DNA of 43,681 nt from Bacteroidaceae bacterium (GCA_017617315.1 JAFZWM010000017.1:1-43681); one strand, 5' to 3'. Shown: positions 8,161 to 16,761, counted from the first letter of the stretch. The notes: generated from the letters alone by a model not told the origin. Numbers and translations are program-made.

Positions 8161-8177
8161 GCCAATAGCAAGATATG

Positions 8178-8225
8178 AAAAAAGCCATTTTACAGTCATT
8201 AACACAATTGTAAAATGGCTTTTTA
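8178..8225. terminator. Bidirectional intrinsic terminator
   Basis: Long perfect stem AAAAAGCCATTTTAC / GTAAAATGGCTTTTT (8179-8193, 8210-8224). It ends the toxin-like operon and can also serve the minus-strand GH43 gene ending at 8242. Confidence 0.8.
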
Positions 8226-8241
8226 TGGTGTTTAAACAGCG

Positions 8242-9924
8242 TTATTTCTTTTTCAGAGGCTCTATTCTGAACCAGTCAACATCAGCCCAGCCGCCGTCGT
8301 TGGTCTTGATGTTTGGTCGGGTGCAGAAAACGCCGACCTTTGCGCCAATCCATTTGCCCTCCTTTACTTGGAACTCGTTGCCAAGTTTCTCAAACTTCTT
8401 GTTGTCGGTGCTGTAGTAGAACTGGCATTTAACCACAAGGTCGTGACCGCCTTCGCTCTTGCTAATCTTTGAACCGTCCGTGCTGATGTCCGCTCTCAGA
8501 TAGAAAGTGTTCTTCTTCAGGTCTACCGATGCGTTCTGCTTCTCGGTGTTGCCCTTGTCGGCTTTCAGACATTCAACCTGAGAGAGCTTCAAGCCGCCTT
8601 CTGTGTTTTCAACAGTCAGGGCGGCATAGTCGAGGCCCATCACCACGAGTCCGGTCTTTTCGCCCTTGTACTTTCCGATAGGCGAGAAAGTAATCTTTGT
8701 CGTAGCCGAGAAGTTTGGCGCTGGAGTCTTCTGCAAAAGAAGGTTCGGAACATCCCAAAGACTCTTGTAGTCGCTGCTTACAGGGTGAGAGTACAAGCGC
8801 ACGAAACCCTTGTCGCCGGCAAAGTAAGCCCATTTCTCGTTGTAGTTTGCCTGCCATTGCCATTGCGGACCGAGCACCATGCCGTCGAACTCATCGCTCT
8901 CGACAGGCGTGCATATTGGATATGTCTTGCCCACGTTAGGCTTCTTGTACTGAGTTACAGGCTCGCCCCATTCTGCGCCCTTCTTTGCCTGACCTATTAC
9001 AGGCCAGTCGTTAACCCATTTCATTGGTTCGAGGCAGAGCAGACGGCCGTATGCGCCTACATCTGTAAAGTGGAAGAACCAGTCCTCGCCGGTTGGAGTA
9101 TCAACCCATGCGCCCTGATGAGGGCCGTTGATAGGGCTCTTGCCCTGCTTCATCACTATGCGAGTTTCGTAAGGGCCGTAGATGTTCTTCGAACGCTGAA
9201 CGGTCTGCCATCCTGTTGGAACTCCGCCAGCCGGATGGAAAATGTAGTAATATCCGTTGCGCTTGTGAATCTTCGGACCTTCGCAAGTAACTTGGTCTAT
9301 GTGTCCGTCGAAGATTATACGGCTTGGCCCGATAGCTTTTGTAGCATCGCTGTTAAGCTCGCAGATGGCAAGCACGCTCTTCAGTCCGGCGCGGCTGCCA
9401 GCGTAGGCATGAACCATGTAGACTTTGCCGTCCTCGTCCCAGAGTGGGGTAGTGTCTATGATTCCTTTGCCTGCCTTTACTATTACAGGCTCGCTCCACG
9501 GACCTCTCACATCTTTTGCCTTGGTCATGAACGCACCTTGGTCTGGGTCGCCCCAAAAGATGTAGAAGAATCCGTCGTGATGGCGAATGCTTGGTGCCCA
9601 CACGCGGTTTCCGTGTTCAGGCTTCTCGTCATCGTAAGGATACAAGGCGTTAGGTACTGCTGCGCCGATAAACTCCCAGTTTACCATATCCTTGGAATGC
9701 AGAATCTGCAATCCCGGAATACAGTTGAAGCTCGACGATGTCATGTAGTAATCCTCTCCAACGCGGATTACGTCGGGGTCGGAATAGTCGGCATACAGCA
9801 CCGGATTCTTGTAAGTGCCGTCGCCTTGATCTGACACCCAGACTTTAGATTTGTAGTTAGTCTGTGCCTGCATAGAAAGCATGCACATTGCGGCAAGAAC
9901 GCCGCTTAGAAATTTTCGTTTCAT
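8242..9924 (-). CDS. Glycoside hydrolase family 43 protein (xylosidase/arabinofuranosidase type)
   Basis: A 560-residue secreted enzyme: signal peptide (residues 1-20), a five-bladed GH43 propeller (about 35-335) and a C-terminal beta-sandwich (about 350-555). The three catalytic acids are in place: Asp49 in YSDPDVI (base), Asp157 in GIIDTTPLW (pKa modulator) and Glu215 in TCEGPKI (acid). The family hydrolyses beta-xylosidic or alpha-L-arabinofuranosidic bonds in plant hemicellulose or pectin side chains. The exact substrate is not readable. It overlaps the upstream DUF4861 gene by 4 bases, so both are expressed together as a small glycan-degradation operon. No SusC/D pair is nearby. Confidence 0.92.
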   Translation of the reverse strand: MKRKFLSGVLAAMCMLSMQAQTNYKSKVWVSDQGDGTYKNPVLYADYSDPDVIRVGEDYYMTSSSFNCIPGLQILHSKDMVNWEFIGAAVPNALYPYDDEKPEHGNRVWAPSIRHHDGFFYIFWGDPDQGAFMTKAKDVRGPWSEPVIVKAGKGIIDTTPLWDEDGKVYMVHAYAGSRAGLKSVLAICELNSDATKAIGPSRIIFDGHIDQVTCEGPKIHKRNGYYYIFHPAGGVPTGWQTVQRSKNIYGPYETRIVMKQGKSPINGPHQGAWVDTPTGEDWFFHFTDVGAYGRLLCLEPMKWVNDWPVIGQAKKGAEWGEPVTQYKKPNVGKTYPICTPVESDEFDGMVLGPQWQWQANYNEKWAYFAGDKGFVRLYSHPVSSDYKSLWDVPNLLLQKTPAPNFSATTKITFSPIGKYKGEKTGLVVMGLDYAALTVENTEGGLKLSQVECLKADKGNTEKQNASVDLKKNTFYLRADISTDGSKISKSEGGHDLVVKCQFYYSTDNKKFEKLGNEFQVKEGKWIGAKVGVFCTRPNIKTNDGGWADVDWFRIEPLKKK

Positions 9925-11168
9925 TTAAAATTTATAGTATAATTAGTAGTGTTTCGCTCTTCTTCGCGTTTCTGCTGAGCCCACTCCTTTACATAGCCGA
10001 ACCAATCTTTGTTGGTCTTCCAGCCGTTCTCCTCCTTCTGGTTGCAGAAGGTGATGTAGTAGTGAATCTCGTTGTCGCCGTCGTTTCCGATGTTAAACAG
10101 GTAGTTTCCGCCGTCCTCGCGGCTGTCTTTGATATAGTATGTCGGAACGTAGATGCCCAGACCTACAGTCTCGAAAATCTTCTTTCCCTTTTCTGGCTGA
10201 TTTGTTCCCCAGCTTCCGGCGATACCCTTCTTTCCGTCGAGGAATCCGCTGATGTCGGTCTCAAGCTTCTGGACGCCTGTGCAGAAAGTCTCGTTTGTAA
10301 GCTTGTCCTCGAAATGAACCTCAACCTTAACATCTCTGTGGCCAGCCCAAAGAGTGTAGTACTGAGTCATGGTGAGGAAATGGTTGTCGTACAGCCAGTC
10401 GTAGTCCTTAACCTCGATGATGGTGCGCACAGGACCTGCTGCGCGAAGGCTCTCCTGACGAGTCTTTACAGAATCGACATACAGAGGCTCTTTCTTCTCG
10501 GCATCCCATCCGCGGAACGAGCCGAGGCTCACCGTCTTTCCTGCCCACAGAACATCGGCTCCGTAGCCCTCTGCAAGCTGGGCGTCGGTTGTATGGAATC
10601 GGGTAGTTGGCAGCTCGATGCGCTGCTTTATCTTTCCGTAGAGGTCGAGGCTCTGACGGTTGTCAAAATAAATTCTGTATCCAACGAGTTCAGACTCGAA
10701 CACAGGGCCGTGAAGGAATACCGCATCGTAGTAAGGACGCGTAATCTTTGTTCCCGGAGCAGAGAGAGTGGTGATTGTAGGGATGCGCTTGTTCTTGTCG
10801 TTAAGAATCATGTCGCCATACACTCTCGCCTTGTATTTCTTTTCGGAAGGAAGGTTGCAGAGCGTTACGTCGAGCTTGGCTGACGATTTTCCCTTCATGT
10901 CGAGAACGAGGGCGAGCTCGTCGTTGTGTCCGTCGCCGTCGAAGTCGTCGAGCTGCGAAGGAATCTCTTCTCCGTTCAGCTTTACGACAGCCGAGCGTAC
11001 ACGGAAATCAGCCTTGAAATCATCTATCTTTATGGCAACGGGCATATCCTTGTAGTCGCGTTTTAGTGCGTTATTAACAGTTACCTCGTAAGATTTTGTA
11101 ACTTTATTTTGTGCTGCTGCCCAGTTAGCAGAAAGTAGCAGCAAGGCGATAATACTTGTAAATTTCAT
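9921..11168 (-). CDS. DUF4861 family secreted protein
   Basis: A 415-residue protein with a signal peptide (cleavage near AAAQ, about residue 20). The order of blocks (VTVNNALKRDYKDMPV, GEEIPSQLDDFDGDGHNDELAL, GPVFESELVGYRIYFDNR, YDWLYDNHFLTMTQYYTLW) is what I know from DUF4861 proteins, which occur beside carbohydrate-active enzymes, often for pectin or xylan, in Bacteroidota. Biochemical activity is not established for this protein, and no catalytic motif is assigned here. It is the first gene of a two-gene operon with GH43, with an ATGA overlap. A TATCTTTG promoter lies 40 bases upstream. Confidence 0.8.
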   Translation of the reverse strand: MKFTSIIALLLLSANWAAAQNKVTKSYEVTVNNALKRDYKDMPVAIKIDDFKADFRVRSAVVKLNGEEIPSQLDDFDGDGHNDELALVLDMKGKSSAKLDVTLCNLPSEKKYKARVYGDMILNDKNKRIPTITTLSAPGTKITRPYYDAVFLHGPVFESELVGYRIYFDNRQSLDLYGKIKQRIELPTTRFHTTDAQLAEGYGADVLWAGKTVSLGSFRGWDAEKKEPLYVDSVKTRQESLRAAGPVRTIIEVKDYDWLYDNHFLTMTQYYTLWAGHRDVKVEVHFEDKLTNETFCTGVQKLETDISGFLDGKKGIAGSWGTNQPEKGKKIFETVGLGIYVPTYYIKDSREDGGNYLFNIGNDGDNEIHYYITFCNQKEENGWKTNKDWFGYVKEWAQQKREEERNTTNYTINFK

Positions 11169-11207
11169 TTTCTTCGTTGTGAATTAGTAAATTAAAAATG
11201 TTTTCGG

Positions 11208-11215
11208 CAAAGATA
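11208..11215 (-). promoter_or_regulatory. Promoter -7 box for the DUF4861-GH43 operon
   Basis: TATCTTTG on the minus strand, an exact TAnnTTTG match, 40 bases before the ATG at 11168. Confidence 0.55.
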
Positions 11216-11239
11216 ATAAAAAATCGGGAGTATGGGTAA

Positions 11240-11280
11240 TAAAAAAAGTTCCACATCTTCACAGATCTGGAACTTTTTTA
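11240..11280 (-). terminator. Intrinsic terminator
   Basis: AAAAAAAGTTCCA / TGGAACTTTTTT inverted repeat with a 14-base loop. It ends the candidate small RNA and lies just upstream of the DUF4861 promoter. Confidence 0.65.
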
Positions 11281-11378
11281 GAATTTGTACTTGTTTTCCT
11301 GCTTTCACAAGCATTCGACAAGCTTATATCAAATTCTAACCTTAAATAAATATTATGAAAAAGAACTTTTTACTTCGG
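11240..11378 (-). ncRNA. Candidate small RNA, about 135 nt
   Basis: In a 359-base gap between divergent genes, the minus strand has a -7 box (TAACTTTG, 11382-11389) and, about 135 bases later, a strong terminator hairpin with a U-tract (11241-11279). Between them lies a perfect closing stem TTAGAATTTG / CAAATTCTAA enclosing GCTTGTC...ACAAG-type inner pairing. No open reading frame of useful size is present. A promoter, closed stem and terminator with no ORF suggest a free-standing sRNA. It does not match 6S, SRP or RNase P landmarks that I know. Confidence 0.45.
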
Positions 11379-11381
11379 GCG

Positions 11382-11389
11382 CAAAGTTA
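11382..11389 (-). promoter_or_regulatory. -7 box for the candidate small RNA
   Basis: TAACTTTG on the minus strand, an exact TAnnTTTG match. No downstream ORF on this strand uses it. The -33 element is weak. Confidence 0.4.
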
Positions 11390-11459
11390 TGTAAAAAAAA
11401 TCAAAATTCATAATTTTATAGGCTTTTTTCACAAAATTTAATATTTTTTCACAAATAGA

Positions 11460-11490
11460 TTTGCTCATTATCTTCTTTTATGTATATTTG
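11460..11490 (+). promoter_or_regulatory. Promoter of the gldB-like operon
   Basis: TTTG (11460-11463), a 19-base spacer and TATATTTG (11483-11490), a textbook Bacteroidota promoter, 37 bases before the ATG at 11528. Confidence 0.7.
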
Positions 11491-11527
11491 CCTATGTGTT
11501 TTTAAGGATTTAATCTAAGGTGTAATA

Positions 11528-12517
11528 ATGAAGTATCTGGTTTACTTGGTTGTCGCCACAATGTTGCTTTCATGTACTGGCAAGTCGCGCTATGGCGTTG
11601 ACGGCGTGGAAGATGTGGCCATAAAGATAGACAGATACGACAAGACTCTAAAGGATTATGTCGATGTGAACAGCTATTCTTCGTGGACTTCGCTATCGAC
11701 AAATTATTCAGATGCTACCAGATTGCTCATAGAAGAAGTTCTTTCGATTGGTTATATTGAAGATGCCGACATCAGCACGAAACTGCGCGACTTTTACCTC
11801 GATCCCGTTTCGAAAAAGCTGATGGACGACGCATCGCACAAGTTTGTAAACATGAGCAAGTACGAGGACGCCCTCTCGCAGGCCTTCACGGCTATGAAGG
11901 GATATGTTCCGAGCATCAGGATTCCGCACGTCTACACCCAGATTTCAGGACTTAACCAGTCTATCGTGGTTTGCGACACTCTTCTTGGCATAAGCCTCGA
12001 CAAGTACATGGGCGTGAACTACGACTTGTACAAAACGTATTTTTACAACTATCAGATTCGTTCGTTCGCGCCAGAGCGAATGGTTCCCGACTGCGTTTAC
12101 TATTACTTGTGCGCCAACTATCCGCTGTCCGAGCACAAGGACAAGTTCTATCAGGTAATGCTCTACGAGGGCAAGATGCATTGGATTACTTCGCACATTG
12201 TGCAGACAACCAACTTCGAGAAGGCCGTGGGCTACTCGGAAACCAACCTGAAGTGGCTTAACAAGAATACCGATGCGGTATGGAGCAAGATTCAGACATT
12301 GCTCTATTCCGACGACCCTACGACTATCAGAAACTACATGGAACCGGCTCCGTGCAACGCCGACTTTGGCGAAGGCTCGCCAAACATGCTTGGCGTGTGG
12401 TTCGGCATCCAGATTATAGATGCCTACATGAGCAACCATCCAGACGTTACAATCGGCGATCTGCTCAGGGATAACGACTACGGAAAGATTCTGCGCGAAA
12501 CCGGTCTGAATTTTTAG
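11528..12517 (+). CDS. gldB: GldB-family lipoprotein
   Basis: A 329-residue lipoprotein with a lipobox at LLSC (about Cys16). It follows the GldB pattern: central VYTQISGLNQSIVVCDTLLGISLDKYMG, then MLYEGKMHWI, and a C-terminal GVWFGIQIIDAYMSNHPDVTI block. GldB belongs to the gliding-motility/type IX associated lipoprotein set in Bacteroidota. It is also widespread in non-gliding Bacteroidales, where its role is less clear. The protein should sit in the periplasm, lipid-anchored. It is followed 9 bases later by an RsmI-like methyltransferase gene under the same promoter. No other gld genes are in the window. Confidence 0.82.
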   Translation: MKYLVYLVVATMLLSCTGKSRYGVDGVEDVAIKIDRYDKTLKDYVDVNSYSSWTSLSTNYSDATRLLIEEVLSIGYIEDADISTKLRDFYLDPVSKKLMDDASHKFVNMSKYEDALSQAFTAMKGYVPSIRIPHVYTQISGLNQSIVVCDTLLGISLDKYMGVNYDLYKTYFYNYQIRSFAPERMVPDCVYYYLCANYPLSEHKDKFYQVMLYEGKMHWITSHIVQTTNFEKAVGYSETNLKWLNKNTDAVWSKIQTLLYSDDPTTIRNYMEPAPCNADFGEGSPNMLGVWFGIQIIDAYMSNHPDVTIGDLLRDNDYGKILRETGLNF

Positions 12518-12526
12518 TTATTACAG

Positions 12527-13237
12527 ATGGAAACTGCTTTGTATCTGTTGCCCGTAACGTTGGGCGACACCGAAATAGACAACGTTCTGCCTTCGTATAA
12601 CCGCGAGATAATAAGGCTGATAAAGTTCTTTATTGTCGAAAACGTGCGTTCGGCACGTCGATTTCTGAAGAAGGTTGACCGAGAGATAAACATCGATGAA
12701 CTTACATTCTATCTGATGGACAAGCATACCGATGCGGCCAAGATGGCTTCGTATCTGAAGCCGCTCGAAGAGGGCAATGCCATGGGCGTGATTTCCGAGG
12801 CCGGATGTCCTGCCGTTGCCGATCCGGGAGCTGATGTGGTGGCCGTGGCTCAACGAAAGAATCTGCGCGTCATTCCGATGGTCGGACCGTCGTCGATAAT
12901 AATGAGCGTGATGGGCTCGGGCTTCAACGGACAGAGCTTCGCCTTCAACGGCTATCTGCCAATAGAGCCTGCGGAGCGTACAAAGCGCATTAAGCAGCTC
13001 GAAACGCGCGCCTATACCGAAGACCAGACCCAGCTCTTCATCGAGACGCCTTATCGCAACCACAAGATGCTTGAGGAGCTTCTGCGCACCTGCAAGCCTT
13101 CTACGCGCCTGTGCATAGCATCGGGAATAACTTGCGCCGAGGAATACATCCACACGCACACCATTGCCGAGTGGAAGAAGATTAAGCTGCACGACTTGAG
13201 CAAGATTCCAACGATTTTCTTGATTTACAAAGGATAA
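12527..13237 (+). CDS. RsmI-like SAM-dependent methyltransferase (tetrapyrrole methylase fold)
   Basis: A 236-residue cytosolic protein with RsmI-type motifs: LYLLPVTLGD at the N-terminus, FIVENVRSARRFL, GVISEAGCPAVADPGADVV, VGPSSIIMSVMGSGF, FNGYLP and FIETPYRN. RsmI 2'-O-methylates C1402 of 16S rRNA in the decoding centre. The Bacteroidota form here is shorter at the C-terminus than E. coli RsmI and begins differently, so it may be the second, short paralogue common in this phylum with an unproven substrate. It is co-transcribed with gldB and ends at a strong bidirectional terminator. Confidence 0.85.
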   Translation: METALYLLPVTLGDTEIDNVLPSYNREIIRLIKFFIVENVRSARRFLKKVDREINIDELTFYLMDKHTDAAKMASYLKPLEEGNAMGVISEAGCPAVADPGADVVAVAQRKNLRVIPMVGPSSIIMSVMGSGFNGQSFAFNGYLPIEPAERTKRIKQLETRAYTEDQTQLFIETPYRNHKMLEELLRTCKPSTRLCIASGITCAEEYIHTHTIAEWKKIKLHDLSKIPTIFLIYKG

Positions 13238-13251
13238 TCAATCTTAAAAAA

Positions 13252-13300
13252 TGAAAATCGGCAATCTCCGGAAATGTCCGTTGAGATTGCCGATTTTTCA
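13252..13300. terminator. Bidirectional intrinsic terminator
   Basis: TGAAAATCGGCAATCTC / GAGATTGCCGATTTTTCA stem (13252-13268, 13283-13300) between convergent genes ending at 13237 and 13303. Confidence 0.8.
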
Positions 13301-13302
13301 TT

Positions 13303-15540
13303 TTATTGTTTCATCAAGTTCTTGACGAAGAAATTTTCAATTCGGGTGTAGAGGTGAAGTCGGGTAGTGCCGCCGTAGATGCTGTGGTTTCGGTTGGTGT
13401 AATATTGGCTCTCGAACTGAGTGCCCAACTGAACCAGAACCTCCTGATATTCGGCCGTGTTCTGAAAGTGTACGTTGTCGTCGGCAAGGCCGTGGCATAT
13501 CAGCAGATTGCCGTACAGACTCTTGGCGCGGCCGATAGGCGAGATGTTGTAGCCCTCGGCATTCTCCTGCGGAGTCTGCATGTATCGCTCGGTATAGATT
13601 GTGTCGTAGAATCGCCAGTCGGTTGGAGGCGCAACGGCAACGCCGCATGCAAACGCGTTTCGGCCTTCGCTCATGGCCATAAGGGTGTTGAATCCGCCGA
13701 AGCTCCAGCCCCAGATGCCGATTCTGTCTTTGTCGACAAACGGCAGCGAAGCCAGATAGAGAGCCGCCTCTACTTGGTCTTCCGATTCCTTTTCGCCAAG
13801 GCGCAGATATGTGCATTTCTCGAAGTCGGCTCCTCGTCCGCCTGTTCCGCGTCCGTCTACGCATACCATCACGAAGCCCTTGTCGGCCATGTATCTCTCC
13901 CACAGACAGCCAGTCATGTTGCCGGTGTTCCAGCTGTCGAGCACCTGCTGCGAGCCCGGGCCGCTGTATTGGTACATTATTACCGGATATTTCTTGCTCT
14001 TGTCGAAGTTGTACGGCTTAATCATGTAGCCGTTAAGCTGCACGTCGCCGCTTGTCTTGAATGTGAAGAACTCCTTCTTTGCGCCGCTTACCTCATCAAT
14101 TTTCTTCTTCAGGTCGTTGTTGTCGGCAAGTACGGTCATGCTCTTGCCCTTGTTGTTGAAGATTGAGGTGATGTGCGGAGTGTCGAAACTCGAGAACGTG
14201 TTGATGAAATATGCGAAGTCGGTACTGAAGATTGCCTTGTTTGTGCCTTTCTGAGGGGTGAGGACGGTCTTCTTGCCCTTCTCGCTCTTTACTACAAAGC
14301 GTTGAAGCGGATTGCCCTCGGTGCTCTGGTAGTAGACTGCGTTGTTCTTCTCGTCGTATCCGTAGAAGTCGGTAACGTCGCAGTTGCCCTTAGTCAGAAG
14401 CTGCTTCTGCTTTCCGTTCAGGTCGTAGAGATACAGATGCTTGTAGCCGTCTCTGTCGCTCTCGAGCACGAAGCAGTTCTTGTAGAAGTGCAGGTTTGCA
14501 TAAGTCTCCTCGGGAATGTATTTTTCGGCTTTCTCTTCGAGAATCAGCTTTGTGTCGCCCGTGTTCACGTTGCAGAGATAGATGCAGAAGCGGCTCTGGT
14601 GGCGGTTTAGCGTTGTTACGGCAAGCACGCCCGGCTGAGCCGTGAACATGATGCGCGGAATGTAGCCGTCGGCATCGAGCGGAATGTTAAGTTCGGATGT
14701 CTTGCCCGATTCGATGTTGTAGTTGAGCACCTTTACGGTTGCATTCTGCTCGCCCGCCTTTGGATATTTGTAGGTGTAGTCGCCCGGATAGAGCGCGTTT
14801 TCCTTGTGCGATGGCGCAAAGCCCTTGTACATCGGCATAGAGTACGATTTTACCTTGCTCTCGTCGAATCTGATCCATGCAATGTGCTTGCTGTCTGCGC
14901 TCATGTCGTAGGCGCGGCTGTATGCAAATTCCTCCTCGTTTACCCAGTCGGGAATTCCGTTCAGAATGTAGTTGAACTTTCCGTCTGTCGTAATCTGCTT
15001 GTCCTCGCCCTTTGCTATGTCGATTAAGTGCAGATTGTTCTTGCAAACGTAGGCAATCATCTTGCCGTCGGGCGAGAAGGTAGGCTCTTGCATCAGATGG
15101 TGCTTTCTTACCTTGTGCAGGGTGTTCTCCGTGCGGTTGTAGAGATAGAAGTCGGCAGTAAACGAGTGCCTGTAAATCTTCTTCGTGTTGGTCTGTAGAA
15201 GAAGCGACTTGCCGTCGGGCGATGCGATGTAGTCGTCTATATCGCGAAGCTGCACGGCCTTGTCTCCGTCGGCCTTGGCAAGATTTCCGCAGAACTTTAC
15301 CTTTCCGTCGAGTTTCAGGAACGGCTCAACCTCCTTGCCGTCGGCAAACGAGAATGCGCTTATTTCCTTCTCGGCCTTGATGATAGTGTATGTCTTTGGG
15401 TTTACGGGCGACGGCGTGATGCCGTGAATCTGTTGCGGCATGTAGCGATATGATGTCAAATCTCTCAACTCCAGTTTTTGTGCCATCGCACTCGATGCCA
15501 GCGTTGCGACAATGCCGGCAATAACAATCGATTTTTTCAT
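13303..15540 (-). CDS. Dipeptidyl peptidase IV (S9B family)
   Basis: A 745-residue secreted serine peptidase that releases X-Pro or X-Ala dipeptides from peptide N-termini. A signal peptide (MKKSIVIAGI...SSAMA) is followed by a beta-propeller containing the substrate-amine motif DWVNEEEF, then an alpha/beta-hydrolase domain. The catalytic triad is Ser613 in GWSFGG, Asp687 in HGLADDNVH and His719 in NRNHSIYGG. The start is the ATG at 15540, seven codons inside the longest frame, because it begins the signal peptide and the promoter lies just upstream. It is probably periplasmic or outer-membrane associated and feeds peptide catabolism. It is monocistronic. Confidence 0.93.
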   Translation of the reverse strand: MKKSIVIAGIVATLASSAMAQKLELRDLTSYRYMPQQIHGITPSPVNPKTYTIIKAEKEISAFSFADGKEVEPFLKLDGKVKFCGNLAKADGDKAVQLRDIDDYIASPDGKSLLLQTNTKKIYRHSFTADFYLYNRTENTLHKVRKHHLMQEPTFSPDGKMIAYVCKNNLHLIDIAKGEDKQITTDGKFNYILNGIPDWVNEEEFAYSRAYDMSADSKHIAWIRFDESKVKSYSMPMYKGFAPSHKENALYPGDYTYKYPKAGEQNATVKVLNYNIESGKTSELNIPLDADGYIPRIMFTAQPGVLAVTTLNRHQSRFCIYLCNVNTGDTKLILEEKAEKYIPEETYANLHFYKNCFVLESDRDGYKHLYLYDLNGKQKQLLTKGNCDVTDFYGYDEKNNAVYYQSTEGNPLQRFVVKSEKGKKTVLTPQKGTNKAIFSTDFAYFINTFSSFDTPHITSIFNNKGKSMTVLADNNDLKKKIDEVSGAKKEFFTFKTSGDVQLNGYMIKPYNFDKSKKYPVIMYQYSGPGSQQVLDSWNTGNMTGCLWERYMADKGFVMVCVDGRGTGGRGADFEKCTYLRLGEKESEDQVEAALYLASLPFVDKDRIGIWGWSFGGFNTLMAMSEGRNAFACGVAVAPPTDWRFYDTIYTERYMQTPQENAEGYNISPIGRAKSLYGNLLICHGLADDNVHFQNTAEYQEVLVQLGTQFESQYYTNRNHSIYGGTTRLHLYTRIENFFVKNLMKQ

Positions 15541-15558
15541 ATATTCATGATTTTTATG

Positions 15559-15589
15559 CAAAGAAACTTAAAAAAGTTCACAACGGCAA
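15559..15589 (-). promoter_or_regulatory. Promoter of the DPP-IV gene
   Basis: On the minus strand, TTG (15589-15587), a 20-base spacer and TTTCTTTG (15566-15559, one mismatch to TAnnTTTG), 18 bases before the ATG at 15540. Confidence 0.5.
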
Positions 15590-15634
15590 GAGCATTGCTT
15601 TTTTTTGTATATTTTTGCGGCAAATTATGAGCAG

Positions 15635-16552
15635 ATGACTAATAACGACTATCTCTATACCGACCTTTCCTCGTTCTACGGAAAGGTTTTCCCGTTCAAG
15701 GTGCAGAAGATTTCAATAAATGCCGGATTCACCTGTCCCAACCGCGACGGCAGCAAGGGCTTTGGCGGATGCACATATTGCAACAACCAGACCTTCAACC
15801 CCTCGTATTGCGCTACGCAGAAGTCTGTTACCCAGCAGATTGAGGAAGGAAAGACTTTCTTTGCCCGAAAATATCCCGAGATGAAATATCTGGCTTATTT
15901 TCAGGCTTATACCGGAACGTATGGCGAACTTCAACATCTGATAGACCTGTACGAGGAGGCTTTGCGATGCGACGATGTGGTGGGGATAGTCATCGGCACG
16001 CGCCCCGATTGTATGCCCGACGAGCTGCTCGACTATCTTGCCGACTTGTCGAAGCGCACTTTCCTGACTGTTGAGTACGGCATCGAGAGTGCCAGCGACG
16101 ACACTCTGCGCCGCATAAACCGCGGTCATACCTATGCTCAGAGCGTTGAGGCCATCGAGAGGACGGCGCAACGCGGAATCTACGTTGGCGCGCATGTAAT
16201 CTTGGGCTTGCCGGGCGAGGACGATGCCGAACTCATCCGACAGGCAAAACTCATAAACCAACTGCCCATAACCACTCTCAAGCTGCATCAGCTGCAACTG
16301 ATTCGGGGCACGGTCATGGCGCGCGAGTACGAGCAGAATCCCTTCCACCTCTTTACCGCCGAGGAATATATCGATGCCGTTATCAGTTACATCTCGCATA
16401 TCCGTCGCGAGGTGGTGCTTGAACGTTTTGTGTCGAGCTCGCCAAAGGATTTGCTTCTCGCTCCCAACTGGAACATAAAGAACTACGAGTTTGTAGAGAA
16501 ACTGAAGAAGAGAATGCGCGAGTTGGGCGTGACGCAAGGGTGCGAAGTGTAG
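15635..16552 (+). CDS. Radical SAM protein, TIGR01212/YhcC family
   Basis: A 305-residue cytosolic iron-sulfur protein. The N-terminal cluster motif is unusual for radical SAM proteins: CPNRDGSKGFGGCTYC, with the pair GGCTYC, as in the YhcC/TIGR01212 family. Further family landmarks are YFQAYTGTY, IGTRPDCMPDELL, TVEYGIESASDDTLRRINRGH and GAHVILGLPGE. The substrate of this family is not settled. The ATG at 15635 (MTNNDYLY) is preferred over one 30 bases upstream because homologues begin close to the Y-x-L-x-x-F-Y-G motif. The last codons (RMRELGVTQGCEV, stop) are part of a dispersed repeat that continues past the stop, so the native C-terminus may have been replaced. Confidence 0.88.
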   Translation: MTNNDYLYTDLSSFYGKVFPFKVQKISINAGFTCPNRDGSKGFGGCTYCNNQTFNPSYCATQKSVTQQIEEGKTFFARKYPEMKYLAYFQAYTGTYGELQHLIDLYEEALRCDDVVGIVIGTRPDCMPDELLDYLADLSKRTFLTVEYGIESASDDTLRRINRGHTYAQSVEAIERTAQRGIYVGAHVILGLPGEDDAELIRQAKLINQLPITTLKLHQLQLIRGTVMAREYEQNPFHLFTAEEYIDAVISYISHIRREVVLERFVSSSPKDLLLAPNWNIKNYEFVEKLKKRMRELGVTQGCEV

Positions 16553-16630
16553 ATTTTTTTCGCTTGCCGTTTCTTCGGGATTCGTTCGAGATTCGTTCGG
16601 GACGAGTGGGGGATTTTGAGGACGAAGAAT
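16505..16630 (+). repeat. Dispersed repeat, copy 1
   Basis: About 126 bases shared with 27274-27392 (whole unit) and 26556-26632 (second half). The core runs atgcgcgag..gacgcaagggtgcgaagtgtag and then a T-run, ttcgggattcgttcggga and gaagaat. The first half supplies the last 13 codons and stop of the radical SAM gene. Confidence 0.75.
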
Positions 16631-16761
16631 AAACACCAAGCGTTTTAAACTGATTTATTTTTTTTGTCGGCATTTGGTATGATTATACTGAATGTCGACA
16701 ATTTACATATTTGACAATTAAATATCTTTTATCTGATAGCATACGGTTTATGTTCTCTTGA

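Noticed and set aside
8785-10883. Two plus-strand frames of 349 and 331 codons opposite GH43 and DUF4861
   Set aside because: They are antisense shadows of genes with intact catalytic or family motifs and lack promoters.
11354-11440. 28-codon plus-strand ORF (MKKNFLLRAQSY) before gldB
   Set aside because: It has no promoter on that strand, ends before the gldB promoter, and is covered by the antisense candidate RNA promoter.
13306-14166. 286-codon plus-strand frame opposite DPP-IV
   Set aside because: It covers the DPP-IV catalytic domain in antisense and is low in recognisable motifs.
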